Notes: generated from the sequence alone by a model not told the origin. 64,000 nucleotides of DNA from Cristatella mucedo (GCA_009760855.2 WPIO01000001.1:11173501-11237500); one strand, 5' to 3'. Positions 41,362 through 53,317 are shown, counted from the stretch's first letter. A program made the numbers and translations.

Positions 41362-42229
41362 TTCCGCCATCCATTGAAATCCCGCCGAAAGGGCATTGTC
41401 TTGTCATTTTCGGTACACGGAAGATAACCTAGTCCTAGGAACTTGCTAACTGCGAAAAATAACGTAGACATATCATGTTTATTCCAGCAACTCGCTTGCC
41501 GAGCTCCAAACGCAACGTGTAGGGGGGTATAGCTTCAACTCGTGCCCGAGTTTTCAGGCTTTGGACGTTTTTGCATAAATATGAGGGAGTCCTAACACAA
41601 AGTCGCGGCCCTTTAATCGTTGCGCATAGCATCACTCACAAGAAAGGTCACACACGATCAATATTTTTCCGAGTTTGTATAATGTCAACTCATAGTAATG
41701 CCAAATTATGCGAATTATGCAAATTATCCTGACCAATGCGTATCTCAATCAATGCTTGATTTAGCAGCTTGGTTCCCCTTCGTTATCTAAAAGCATCTGT
41801 GATTAGTGTTCCTTAAAATCCTTGGCGTTGATACTTCTCGGAAAATTACCTTCCTCATTCCCTCTTCTCAATCCTCCGTCTGAACCGTCAGTAGTAGTGG
41901 AATGCTGCAACGCGATCCTAGCTAATGTTCTGGATGAATTAGCTTTTTCCGAGTAAGCAAATTGTACGCAGTCAGCCACATGGCTACTGGCTTACTGCGA
42001 CGCCAATCTGGCTAGGAACACTAATTGCCAGCTTGAAAAAGCATGCAAAATCTATTGACTGGCATACGAGAACTATTGCAGGTCGTACCAATCCTTCCTA
42101 GCTAATTCCAGGTCTAGCTTCTAAAAGAGACACTTGAGTCACAGGTCCACGATAAAAAATGCTCATGTCGACCATCAACCATTTTAATAACCTTCTTGAT
42201 AACCACTTTCATTTCAGAGCCTTAGCACC

Positions 42230-43535
42230 TAGCTATCTTCGTGAGTTCTAGCAGATTTTCTTATAGTTTCTCTATCAGAAACATATGTGCGATCACAGAG
42301 TCAATTCCCAAGGGTATATCCCCACTGGACACTTCAACCACCGTTCCTTGGTTGTTCCCGATTTCCATCTTCAAACCTGCCACTAGTGACCTCATCTCGA
42401 AGTTCATTTCCCAATCTGAGAAGACTAACTCTCCAGACTCCATACTTACCACCATTCTTTAGAGAAGTGTAGATTTGCTGCTACCCAGCATAACTAACGT
42501 AATTAATTAATGTATACTTAGCCTCAGGTATCCTCCCTACACCTTCAAAGAGCCTGCTGTAAGGCTGCTTACAATGAAGTCGATAGCTGACCTCGAAAAT
42601 CTAAGGAACCTTAAGCGCAGTCTCCCTACTGCCGTTCCTACCAACGACAGTGGAAAGAGTAGTGTAGGACCGGCTACGCTCTTACATCGCAATTTCAAGC
42701 CTATTATTTAAGTTTTAGTCAGATGTTAAAGCTAATCACCCAACGGATTCTGAAATGTTGCGAGTGCGTATTGGCCGTCTCAGAAATGCTGACTAGTGTA
42801 GAGCCTCTCTGCTAGTTCTGCCGGATCACTTGGTAGCATTTGCTACCACTGATCGCCAAGCTCTTCTTGAGTACATTTCATATAACCTGGTATTTTATCC
42901 TGGTATTTATCACTGGTATTTTATCGCAATAGCTTAGGTCCGTCCTATCTATGGTTTTGCCTACTGGTTAATGCACTCGCCCAAACCGAGGTCAAGATGA
43001 ATGTATTTGACGACCGAGGTCACGTGGGCTCGAGCCCCGTGGCACATGTGAAGCGCCGGAATAGAGATTAAGTTCTCTTGGGGGGCGATACAAATGCGTT
43101 CCATTTTAGACAAATACAAAATGAATCATATCTCAGTGGGAGAGTTCAGAGCGTAGATGCCAACTGGCAACAGTCGTCCGCGAACCTTGTGTATGGTAGC
43201 CCAAGGTTATGTGCTTGCTTCACTTTGTTTCGCAATTTCTAACCTCCCTCCCTCCCGCCAATGTAATCGCCAAGCAATATCTAGGCTTTAATTTTTATGC
43301 AGATGACACATAACTAGACCTAGGTGCATTTATCCCTTCCCGACCTCCAGCTCGTTGAGCTCGTGTAATTCCACTGCCGTATTTATTACCTACATGTGCA
43401 CTTGGATGGGAGCTAGCCTGCACGAAGAATGGCGATACAGGTACTCTGCTACCAGCTGTGGGCATTTTCAGCAAATGCAAAGTGCCTAGAACGAGATTTG
43501 GTTCTCTTAGGCAGCTCTACACATGTCTTATTATT
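42230..43535 (+). mobile_element. LINE-A copy, worn, with type II SINE inside
   Basis: Legible blocks in order: SDLISKFISQSEKTNSPDSI, LLLPSITNVIN, TFKEPAV, then decayed RT text (FQAYYLS.SQ, NHPTDS.ML), GRVQSVDANWQQSSANLVYG and NVIAKQYLGFNFYADDT, with an intact YADD catalytic box at about 43298-43309. The 3' end is gcaaatgcaaagtgcctaga and a TTATT run near 43530. Many stops and frameshifts are present. Confidence 0.8.
42950..43105 (+). mobile_element. SINE type II nested in LINE-A copy
   Basis: tatggttttgcctactggtt (A-box side), gtgggctcgagccccgtggc (B-box side), tail gaagcgccggaatagagatt, aagttctcttggggggcgat. LINE coding text flanks it on both sides. Confidence 0.85.
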
Positions 43536-46500
43536 ATAAATATTATTGGATTTCAATTGAATTACATTAAACGTGTCGACTTTAATTGTTCACGAATTCA
43601 GACAGGGGATTGTTTCCGTGCAACTCATTCGCCCGCGAGCAACGTTAAAGGAATGCCATTAGTAGCAAACGGTAAAGATTTCTTCGCCAGCATTGGTCTC
43701 ATCCTATTGAGGTGTTACGACATCTGGTAGTCCGTCAGTCTCAATCCACGTGACTGCTGGCAGTTGCTTCTCTGCAGCTCTCTGACTCGCGTTTTGACTG
43801 ACGAGTGGCCTAACCATGAGTTGGCCGTCGCACTTAGACTTCTTGGTCAGCAGTTGTAACTTCAATAGTGACTCAGACGGGGAAGCACGACTCCTCGGGC
43901 AATGCGACTCTCAGCAGAATGATATCAGCATCGCCATGAGCGATCGTAGCAGGATACGGTCGAAGCTGGCCTATCATCGTCGTCGTCGCAGAAAGCTGTC
44001 ATCTTATCGGGTGGGTTTTCCCGCATGCACGGCATCACTGACGCGCGGTGCTCGTGAGTTACGACGTAGTCGTCATTATCTGTACAATGCGGGTCGTCAC
44101 CTAGTGGCCTGCCTATTTTTTCTCTCACCCTTCCTTGTAGGTTGGGCTATGTCCCTGCGGTGGAACCCCGGGCACTGTGCACCGCCAGTTATTAACTATC
44201 TCTTTTTCTGGTGGCGTTATCTTGAGGTTCGCAGTAGGGCCGTCGGTTGATCCTTGGACTGCAACTCTCTGCCATTGACTCCAAAGTCAATTGAATATCT
44301 CTTTTCTTTCTGCCGACGTTACATTGAGGTTCGCAGGGTTTAGGGTCATTGGTTGACCATTCGCACGATTGTGGATTGACCGGCAGGCTTAGTCCCGATC
44401 TGGCCTGCTTCTTCCAGAGGACAAATTGACGATCGCCTCGGAGTATGACATTCGCTGTCAGCCCCTGGCCCCATGGCCGTATAAGGACAAGGAGATCTAG
44501 CACTGTTACCGATCTTTGGGCAAGACGAATGCAGAGCTCGCATGCGGGCCATGAATAGACGTACTCTAACCACGCATAGGTGTAGGGTCGCGGCCGAGAA
44601 CAGCTGGCAAAGGACCGCTTCTGTCATCGGCAGCCGCTGTACTCACGCGAAGACCCCGACGCCCTGAAAGACTAGCCGCCGAGATTGCTCCAGCAGGGAC
44701 GCACCCGGGACTGTTTGAATTTTCCAAGCCGTTTACCGTCCTTCTCGCCGTGAGAATAGCCTGCTGGTCATTTGGACGACGAGAAACGCGGCTTCAAAGA
44801 CCACCTATCGACGGATCGAGTCCGGCCTCCATAGACCGGGCGTGACAGCGGAAGTGGTGCCGTCGATGCATATGGCAGCGGACACTCCAGAGGGTGCAAA
44901 AGCTAGCTAGCCTAAACCGGATGGCTGAGCACTGAGCGAAACTAAACGGCTCAGCTGGCTCGTTTTCCATTAACCGAACGATTCGTCGTCTTACAGATAT
45001 CTTGCCTGCACTACGTCTCCTCATTACACCTGAAACAGTCTCGTTCCGAGTTCAAACTTTCCGTTCAGAATCTGGTAGCAGTGTCCCCGATATTTCGAGC
45101 ACCGCATCAGAGAGGTTGGCAGCATTCATTTCGACGAAGGCTGGTCTGCTTCGCTGCCTTAGCAGCTTCTACGCAGCTTCAGCGTGTACTGACACGAGTC
45201 TAAACTGACGAGACATTGTTACTATCTGTTCGTGAATGCTACGAAATCTGCCGAAAAAGGCGAAAATTTCATGCGAGCTCTTATGAGTACGTGGTTAGTT
45301 CACAAGCATTCGTCTTAGTCGTTCTCCCTTTTTCCACCGGAAGTTTGGTTATTAAACGCTGTCTAGGGGATGCTCAGTATGTAGTGTATGTCGCTTGTTG
45401 ACCGTGCCTGGCTCGTTCGCTCGTTTCGAGTCTTTCTTAGCAACTCACCTAGTCCGCTCGGTATGGCCAGTAGCGTCTGTACTGTCGTCACGTGTGCGGC
45501 AGCAGTGCGCTCTCACGGTGAGACCGGGCGCCGGCTAGGTGCCGCTAGCGTTTTGCGGTTCCAGCGATCGGGTGCTTCTTGGATGGCCTACTGACGGGCA
45601 AGGACTCCGCACCACGACCTGGGTCGTCAAGTGCTCGAATCTGACCTTCAGTCTCTCTCTGCTTTTGCCATGAGTGAGGCGTTCGCTGAGCGCTGACAGC
45701 GAAAAGCTCCCAACTTAATCTTCAGTCTTTTCCTCTTGCTGAGTTAGACGCATGTGACGTTTCTGTTACGTTTCGGCAGTGTGGCACTGAGTGACTTCCG
45801 TTGTTGGACGTTCTTCTCGTTGCTATCTGCGACGGTCACGAATTTACATTCTGCTCGCTTTGCTCATTTTTTGTTCCCAATTCGTTGCCGTGAAAACTCA
45901 ACGGTCCACAATTAGCGGACGGACATCACGGGTTTGATATGAAAATTAGCATGCAACCGCGACAAACCAAGGACAGCTCGAACTTGGCTTCCGAAGACGG
46001 GCCTGTCCGCTTACCTATCCAGTGAGCCTGCTGAAACGGCGGTGCCAGCTGAACCGGCTGTATTGTGGCTGATAATCATCATTCGCGATTATGCGATCAT
46101 GCAATAATCTATTGCCGAGGCCGTATAAAAGCTGGCACCATGAGATAGGCACGTAGTTGTGATTCTGGACTCGGCATTGGCATTTGAGCTGACTTGAGCT
46201 CTAGGCCCGAGAGCCAAGGGTGTACGTCATGGCCGCAGTTGAACGCCAGTAACGGTCCGCTGCTGTCAAATAGATTTGTCAAATACATTATGGATACGGA
46301 CTCGTGCGTTGCTATGGGTACGAGCGCTCGATCTTCGATCTTCTCTGCTTTCGCTACAGTCGGAATGCGTGCGTGCATTGATGCAGCACCTGCAAGTATC
46401 TAGCCACGCTACAAGGTTCAGGCGTCGCCGGTATTCGTCGGGCGACGGCTAAGAGACTAGCACCGTTGCGAGCGCTGCCTTCGCGGCCTCGTTCTGACCT

Positions 46501-47024
46501 GATGTGGAAGCCGCAAACCGCGCGTTGTAACACTGCCCCTCTGACTGCGAAGCTTCAAGTTCTTAGTTAACGGAGCGACATCTGTATAGGAGGAAAATGA
46601 AAGCGTATTTTGAAATTGTATGTTTATTTTCTTATAGACCGTACATAAATCTAATTTCATAAAATTTATTCGGCAGCGCTGGCTAGCAAGTCGGTTTGAG
46701 TTGAGGGTACGGAATTAAGACTATAAATTAGTACTACCTATATAGTAAGCCCCAACCCGTGAAGAATCGTGGGCAAATTCTATTTGTTCATGTCCATCTC
46801 TCTAGCCGAAGGCAGGTGCAGAAAGGTTCTCAGCTTCTACTTTAACAGTGCATTTTGCAGCAGCATATGCAAGTTAAAAAAATTATCTTCCTTTTTGACA
46901 ATCATAGTTCGTTGCTGAATCTCAGCATTAGTACTTAATACAATACTATGAATACATCTCAGTGGAATCTGTGTAGACTCGATGTCAGTGATTTAGACGA
47001 ACTAACTAACCTAGCTTATATAAT
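43536..47024. other. intergenic; one doubtful small open frame
   Basis: No repeat or conserved gene is recognised. A plus-strand frame at 43816-44250 (144 codons, start MSWPSHLDFLVSSCNFNSDS, basic middle AYHRRRRRKLSSYR, later hydrophobic stretch) has a possible donor (gtgggt) after LSSYR. I know no relative. An imperfect 90-bp direct repeat (tatctctttttctggtggcg / tatctcttttctttctgccg) lies at about 44.19-44.36 kb. Confidence 0.3.
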
Positions 47025-47185
47025 TCATTAGTATAGTGCCCTAAGAGAACTTGATCTCTATTTATGCACTTCATACATATATGAGACGGGGCTCGAGCTC
47101 ATGACCTTAATCGTCGAATACATTCACTTGACCTCGGTCGTTAAAGGTAAGTACCTTAACCACTGAACCAAACCAACCGTCCATG
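47025..47185 (-). mobile_element. SINE type II copy
   Basis: The plus reading shows the reversed tail tatagtgccctaagagaact and tgatctctatttatgcactt, then ggggctcgagctcatgacct (B box) and gtaccttaaccactgaacca (A-box side). Confidence 0.8.
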
Positions 47186-48847
47186 GTCCAGCTAGATAAT
47201 GCTGCAGGAATTTTTTAGCGCCGCTGGACTTCAAGCTGCCGCCGTAAACGAATCGACACGAAGCGACTTGCACTGCCTCGGGCTGGTGACGCTCCGCTCA
47301 TTACAAAAGTCAGATGTGATGCGGTTCGCCGCCGCGAATGAGCCGCGTGTTGTGCCAGCCGGCAAGCCAGAGGCTGTTTGAGTTGGTGACGATTGTGAGA
47401 CGTCTACTGGAGTGTTTCTTGCGTGGCATTCGGGTCCGAGGATTCGTCCAGGCATTCGTCTTTTGCAGCTGGTAGTTCCACAAAGTCTCCCGTCAAAGGC
47501 TGTCGGTATCTCTTTTCCTTAAGCTTGCTTCCCTTGGACGTATAGTGGCGGCGCCTCTCCGTCAGAGGACGCGTGGGTCATGCGACCGATTGGAGCGTGC
47601 TCCGATTAAGTTCTTCGTAGGCATAGGAGAAGAGCCTCTGGCCCTGGCCTACGTGTGTCGTGGGGCAGACTCGAGGCTTAACTCTCTCTGGGCAGTAAGT
47701 GAGTTGGCGGGATACGTACGCATTTCGAGATTGGATCGCATTTGCAGCCTGCGACTTTGAAACCTCGGCAACTCGGCTTTCACGCCACAGACACCCAGCT
47801 GCGAATGTACACGGCGTTCAACCCCTCAGCTGCGGCTGTTGAACCGCACTCCTGCCTTGTTGACGATGCGTCCTAGATGCCACAGAATTTCCCTAAACTA
47901 GATAGTGTAAGAATTGAACTCCTCATTAAATCCCAAAGCGCGGAGATAGGGTAAGTTGTTTTGTGCTCTCAGCAAAAAGTGGTCTCGTGATACTAACGTC
48001 GAATGCTCGTAATCTTAATGTTCTACGTTTGATGACCATCTAATATTTACATGTTTCATATGGAAGATCGCTTCAAAAATCAGTCAGTAGCTATCGCTCT
48101 CAGTCTAGCATTAGCAGCCGCTGATAGCAAACGGTTGGCTAAGAATCTCATTATTAGTGCCCCCACCCCATTATCCATAGGCTGGATTGACAGCGCTGCT
48201 AAAGGGGGCCGTCGGGTCACGTCTATAGGCGGTAAATGGCCTCTCGGTCTGTGCTCGTGTCCGAGGATCTATTCATGCGCGCCTTACCTTAATGCAAGGG
48301 GTGAGGGGCTTAGTGCAAGGGGGCTCCCACTCGAATAGCGGCGTAAGCGAACGAAATCCCCTATAAATCCCCTATGCTTACCTATAAAAATACCTATAGA
48401 AATTACCTATGCTTACCTATATCGCCCGCCGTCGCTCTGACACATACAGCCCGGAGCTGCTGCCGAGCTCCTTACCTGGCTGCTGCTGAACTGCTACAAC
48501 AGCACCTCGCCATCTCGCGCCCTCAACCGTCTCACGGCAATGAGACGAGTGAGGGCGAGGCCGCTCCACCTCTTTCTTTTTTTCTTTCAAACCACTGGCG
48601 ACAGCTGCCTTTGCTGCGGGCGATCCTGACTGCGGAGCTCACTTGCACAATGCGTTCGCAGCGTCATCCTTTCTTCCGCTGTCGATTCGGGCCCTGAATT
48701 TCTTCCCTTGCTAGTTTAGTACCTCGTACTGTTTGGCCGTCCTTCCCGACTCGCGTACGACTACCTTGTTGGTCTTCGTTGCTTGAGATGAAGGCCGAAG
48801 GCGTGCGCGTGCGAGCCGACAGGCTCTGCCGAAGGCTGTCAGCGGCC
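47186..48847. other. intergenic, nothing recognised
   Basis: A plus-strand frame at 47199-47381 (ending TLRSLQKSDVMRFAAANEPR, VVPAGKPEAV) looks fairly protein-like but matches no family I know. A simple stretch with repeated cctatgcttacctata occurs near 48.37-48.42 kb. Confidence 0.3.
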
Positions 48848-48965
48848 TTACTCTGCGGAGTTAAGGGCAGTAACGTAAGAAGCAACCAAAGTAACCAACC
48901 AAAGAAGGCCACCAGCAGCGTTCAACCAAGTGTGCCACGTAGCCATTTTATTTTCTCTCGGCGAG
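48848..48965. repeat. dispersed repeat of unknown type, copy 1
   Basis: ggagttaagggcagtaacgt, caaccaaagaaggccaccag, cgtagccattttattttctc and tcggcg reappear in diverged form at 50706-50825. On the minus strand both copies keep a similar reading (WLVTLVASYVTALN versus LVTFLATAYIAALN). Confidence 0.7.
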
Positions 48966-49697
48966 CCATGGTTTGGCCCAGTACTTAGCTCCACGGTGCT
49001 CGCCCCCCCTAAAGTTTGCATCCCACCGACGTGAAATTTGGACTGTGTGCTTGATTGGTTTAGGGCCGACGCCAAGCTCATCTTGGTAGTAAATTTCGGA
49101 AGTATAGCTGCACATTTCCTAACATGTCATTCGACTTGCTTTTGCAGATGTGTTCGCAGTTCGACATGGCAAATACATCTTATTTTAGATACGGCATCAG
49201 CATAAACCAAGTGACCTGCATCTAATGAGGGGTTCAGCATATTTGTGCAGTGCATGGTTTTGAATCTTTATAGAGTACGAGTAGCTCACAGCCTGTGGAT
49301 TGGCTTCGTTGAGTCAAAGAGTTCCGTCTCGGAAGACACCGCTACACCATCTTGCCGCTCGACGGAAGTTCACCATCTAGCCACGTGACGTAAGTTCGCC
49401 ATCTTGTGGCGTAACGGACTTTCTCGCTTTCATAGGTAGAGATGCCAGATAAGCCATGTTTAATTGAAGACCTGTGAAAAAGTGACCTTGACTCTTACAG
49501 GTCATTACAAGGTGAACATGGCAGCTACGGTTACTCCAAAAGATATTCGTCATGTTTTGCCATTTGAATGCCGATTGTTCCATTACTCAGTGAGAAATAT
49601 CAATACATGTGCTGACAGGAGAGTTAATACTCATACGGAGGGGCGTAACTCCCAACCCCACGGACGTTCCCCACTCCGTTCAACTAAGATCAATGTA

Positions 49698-50563
49698 CAG
49701 TGGTACCTCGGCTTACGAGTGTCTCGACATACGAGTGTTTTGAGATACGAGATGTCTGTCGGCCGATGTTTTGCTTTGAGTTGCGAGCTAAAGCTCAGAT
49801 TACGAGCCAGCTTCAGATACTCTACCGCTAGTTGACGAAGCGAACGTCGTACTGCGTGCGGTTACTCAGGCCAATAAGTGTAGGACAGCGAATGACGTTC
49901 CGTTGCAAGACGCTGCCCTACGACCCACGTGTGAAGCCGAGCGCAGGCCTGTTAGTTCGCTCCCAGACAGACTCGAGCGAGCCATCGTGGTGCTTGGATG
50001 CACAAGATCGCCAGACTCCGGTGTTAAATCCGACTACGGCAGGAACGGCTAGGTACGTACTATGCTCTATTTAGGCAATATCATCGTGTGAGAGTTCATC
50101 GCATGACTGATAACAATCGGCGCATGACTGATAACAATCGGTGCGTCCGCGTAAAGGCCCAGCCAATGAACTGAAAGCTAGGAAAGCCCGGCGAAAAGGG
50201 CAAAAATCGGCGAATAAGATTCAGGTATTCATTTCAGCCTTTCTCTTCTAACTCTATTAACAACTTCAAGTCGTCTGCTCTTTAAGTTACTCCTGTCCAT
50301 TAGGATTAATAAAAAACCGATATATTGCACGACATTCTATTGTACTATTTTTAAAACAATATTCGCTATATATATTATAATATATTTATAAGTACAATTT
50401 TTAATTTAAAACATGCGAAAAAAACGCAATTTTTAAAGGGGTCTGGAACGGATTAATGGCATTCAAACTCATTTCAATGAGGAAAATTGATTTGACGTAC
50501 GAGTAATTTGAGTTACGAACTCCGGCACGGATCTTTTTAAACTCGTAAGCCGAGGTACCACTG
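49698..50563. mobile_element. Tigger/pogo-type non-autonomous DNA transposon
   Basis: 866 bp with perfect 23-bp terminal inverted repeats (CAGTGGTACCTCGGCTTACG and AGT at the left end, its complement at the right) and TA duplications at 49696-49697 and 50564-50565. The terminal sequence and the internal gtctggaacggattaatggc are typical of the Tigger/pogo group of Tc1/mariner-like elements. No transposase frame is present. The interior holds a 21-bp tandem pair (cgcatgactgataacaatcg) near 50.10 kb. Confidence 0.92.
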
Positions 50564-50569
50564 TATTTG

Positions 50570-50660
50570 ATGGCCAAGGTCGTGGGTTCGAGCCCGTGGC
50601 ATATGCGATACGCCTGACTAGAAACTGAGTTTACTTAGTGTGTTATACAAATTAATTACA
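50570..50660 (+). mobile_element. SINE type II copy, 5'-truncated
   Basis: It begins at the B box (ggtcgtgggttcgagcccgt) directly after the Tigger element and ends ctgagtttacttagtgtgtt, atacaaatt. It may have been cut by, or lain next to, the transposon insertion. Confidence 0.7.
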
Positions 50661-50705
50661 TAAATAAATAAATATATATATATTTAAATTGTATATATAT
50701 ATGCT

Positions 50706-50825
50706 CTGTGGGGTTAAGGGCCGCGATATAAGCAGTAGCCAAAAAAGTAACCAAAGAAGGCCACCGGCGGTAGGCGGCCGACCAAGAGTGCCCGCCACCC
50801 GTAGCTATTTTTCTTTCTCTCGGCG
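50706..50825. repeat. dispersed repeat of unknown type, copy 2
   Basis: ggggttaagggccgcgatat, aagtaaccaaagaaggccac, ccgtagctatttttctttct and ctcggcg. It is diverged from the copy at 48848-48965. Confidence 0.7.
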
Positions 50826-51360
50826 TGTCGCGGACGTCACAGCCGGACCGAGTTCGTTGCAGTGTCGACGCCACTGCTACGTGCGGTAAGGAAAGCGAAA
50901 CGCGCGGCGGCAGGCACGAAGCGTAGCGGCGACACAGCAGCGACCGAGGGCCGCGAGCCGCCGCGGCCAGGCGGCTCGCTCCGCCTGCCGCGAAAGCCGC
51001 TTGGCCTTCCCGCTAGCCGTGCGGGCCGTCGTCGACGCTCGCCTAGTAGCGTCGCCGACGTAGTCCTCCGCTGCTGTCGGCTGCTCGAGCGAACGGAAGG
51101 ACGAACCTCGACGCCGCGTCGTGCCGCCATCGGACTGCGGGCTGTTCTCGCGAGCGGGGCGCGCGCCGGCGAGAGGCGGCGCCAGCGAGCCGGCCGGCGG
51201 CCTGCGGCGCTCTTGCGGAAGTCAGACTTGCGCTTGCGCGCGCGCGGTGGAGCACCGCCACATCTAACGGTCGCCGCGCGGTCTCGCGACCGTCAGAGGC
51301 GGCGGCGGCCGGGGCGGCAGCTGCGCCCGGGGAACTGTCTGCCGTGGCGGCTTGCGAAGA
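50826..51360. other. CpG-rich stretch (CpG-island-like)
   Basis: About 530 bp with dense CG dinucleotides and R/A/P-rich open frames on both strands. It marks the step from the AT-richer left of the window to the G+C-rich right. No exon or promoter element can be identified. Confidence 0.55.
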
Positions 51361-51369
51361 ATTTAACTA

Positions 51370-52010
51370 GCTCGTTAGTTCTGTATCGGCTAGATGATGA
51401 TTGGAATTCTCCTTTGGCTGGGCTACCGAAAAAAGGTATGAGGCCACGGCAGCTGGCGAAGAATATGGCTGCAAGGCTAGTTTGCAAATCCCACAGGTTT
51501 GACCATGTGTCTCCTTTGATGAAAGAAATTGGACGGCTGCCTGTTGACCGACGGATACAAAGCAAGGTTCTTTTGCTGATCCACAGGGCCCAGCATGGCT
51601 TGGCTCCTCCATACCTAGCTGAACTACTGCACCAGTTTCAGCCTCCGTGGGCCCTCAGGTTCTATGTGGACAATTCATTAGCCATTCCATCCCCCCTTCA
51701 AGATCATTAGCGACAGAAGCTTTTGCTCTGCAAGTCCTAGGCTGCGGAACCCACTTCCACAATTCTTAAGCGACGACACTACTCTCCTGCTGCCGACTAT
51801 GGCCCATCCTTTTCAGCGGTCCTGAGCTGCTACTTCCATGCTACTCACTAGCTCAGCTGCTCTCCGGACTCTGCTATGCTTCCCACTTTCTCTTCGTTGC
51901 TAGAGACGAAGTCTGATGGCTACTGAATGCGTATCGAAAGCCGCTTAGGCTGTGGGTGCGCTATACAAAACTCTCCTGCGTAACACCCACCTGGTCTTTA
52001 TGGCTTTGCG
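51370..52010 (+). mobile_element. LINE-B copy, reverse-transcriptase C-terminal part and 3' end
   Basis: The frame reads LDDDWNSPLAGLPKKGMRPR, KNMAARLVCKSHRFDHVSPL, EIGRLPVDRRIQSKVLLLIH, HGLAPPYLAELLHQFQP. This is the same domain as LINE-A but a clearly different, CR1/L2-related family. The 3' region gagctgctacttccatgcta, ctcacta and ctatacaaaactctcctgcg ends the element. It is the best preserved LINE-B copy. Confidence 0.85.
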
Positions 52011-52384
52011 GAGTGGGAGCTCTCTCGTGTGAAACACGTGCCTGGATGATGGCGCCCCCCCCCCGTAGCCGCCTTCTTAGACGGGTGGATGCAGACAGGG
52101 AAGGGGCGTAAGCCTTGCGGGGGGGGGACCGGCACGAAGAGCCGTTTTGAGCGAACGCCCAGAGCGTAACCGTTTCGCGCGAGCTCCATTGAGGAGCAGC
52201 TTGGTGTGTATTGTATAGCGGTGCCCTAAGAGGACTACAATTTTTCATGAGCACGTTCAATATGCTGCAGCGGAAGCGGAAGTCAATTGCTCAGTGATAA
52301 CGTTCGAAGCGTCTGCGCGCATAGGCGATGCACTGCGAACCATTTGCACGGATGGAGCACCAGACTGACGTAGAGGAACGGGTG
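52011..52384. other. intergenic with G- and C-runs
   Basis: Contains C9 and G9 runs near 52.05-52.13 kb and a worn reversed retroelement end (tatagcggtgccctaagagg) at about 52.21 kb. Confidence 0.4.
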
Positions 52385-52760
52385 GGGTTTTAATTCTTAT
52401 TAAATGCTGTCAAGTCAGAGGGTATCGCGAAGGCTGTCGTGACCGAGTTCCTTCCTGGCTTTAGGAGCGTACCAACTGAGCGGGGTCAACAGAATCTGAG
52501 GCGGTTGGTAGGTGGCACAGCGAACAGACCCGGCTCGAGGTGTGCGGGAGGCGCGATGCGAGAAGGAGTCCGAGCTCCAGGGACACTCTGCGACAGGTGC
52601 CGGAGGAGCAAGAGAATGAAGGACCGGCACAGCGAGCGGCAGGACCTGGAGTCGATACGCTACTTGGCGGGCGACCAATGCAGGCTGGTAGTGAGACGAG
52701 CGGTGCATTTCGGCTGCTACCGCGTCCGCGATAGACAACCTTAACTGGCGACATTCGGAC
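52385..52760 (-). mobile_element. LINE-A-like relic, GC-rich
   Basis: Worn minus-strand text equivalent to HI.PLLA.LHWLPVRQRIDF (read as YQPALVARQVAYRLQVLPLA) and a 3' coding end near 52.40 kb. It is unusually GC-rich for this family in the window. Confidence 0.5.
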
Positions 52761-53316
52761 CGTCTGCAAGCGGCTGTTTCATCCACTGGCAACAAAACAT
52801 GCGAGCAGTGGAAAGTCTGTAGGCCTGATATCAGGCAAGCTTTAGGCATACTTTGGCTCGGCCAACTTTATTTTAGGTATCAGGCATTCTTATCTAAGCA
52901 GGCTCGAGAGTTTGCCATGTCACGTAGCTGAAAGTGGACACTACACTTGACTATGGAACTGAAACGGTTATCTAGTGAAAGTTAAATTATGAACAGGACA
53001 CCCAGATCTCGCGTAGAGGCCGCAGGAGACTTGCACGCCAGCAGAGCCCACTTGTAGGCTTTCCAATTTTTGATTAGCATTAGTGTGCCCATAGCTATTC
53101 AGTTGCTTAGTGCGGTACAGTTGTGAGTCAGCTGCATCATCAGAGGGGGTCCAGTGGGCCAGCTGTCTTTTCAGACTGAGAGATCCATTTCGAGATGAAG
53201 AGTCATTAGCGATTAGTCATAATGTACGAGATGAATATCAAAGATGCGGAGGGTAAGTAATGCAGTGAGTATTTATACATTACCTATATGTAATGTATAT
53301 AATATGTGGATGCATG

Positions 53317-53317
<1 letters not shown>
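52761..53317. other. intergenic, nothing recognised
   Basis: No coding or repeat signal is legible. Confidence 0.4.

Noticed and set aside
50862-51360. 282-codon plus-strand frame at the CpG-rich stretch
   Set aside because: The second part is LINE-B and the first is R/A/P-rich CpG text; a chance fusion.
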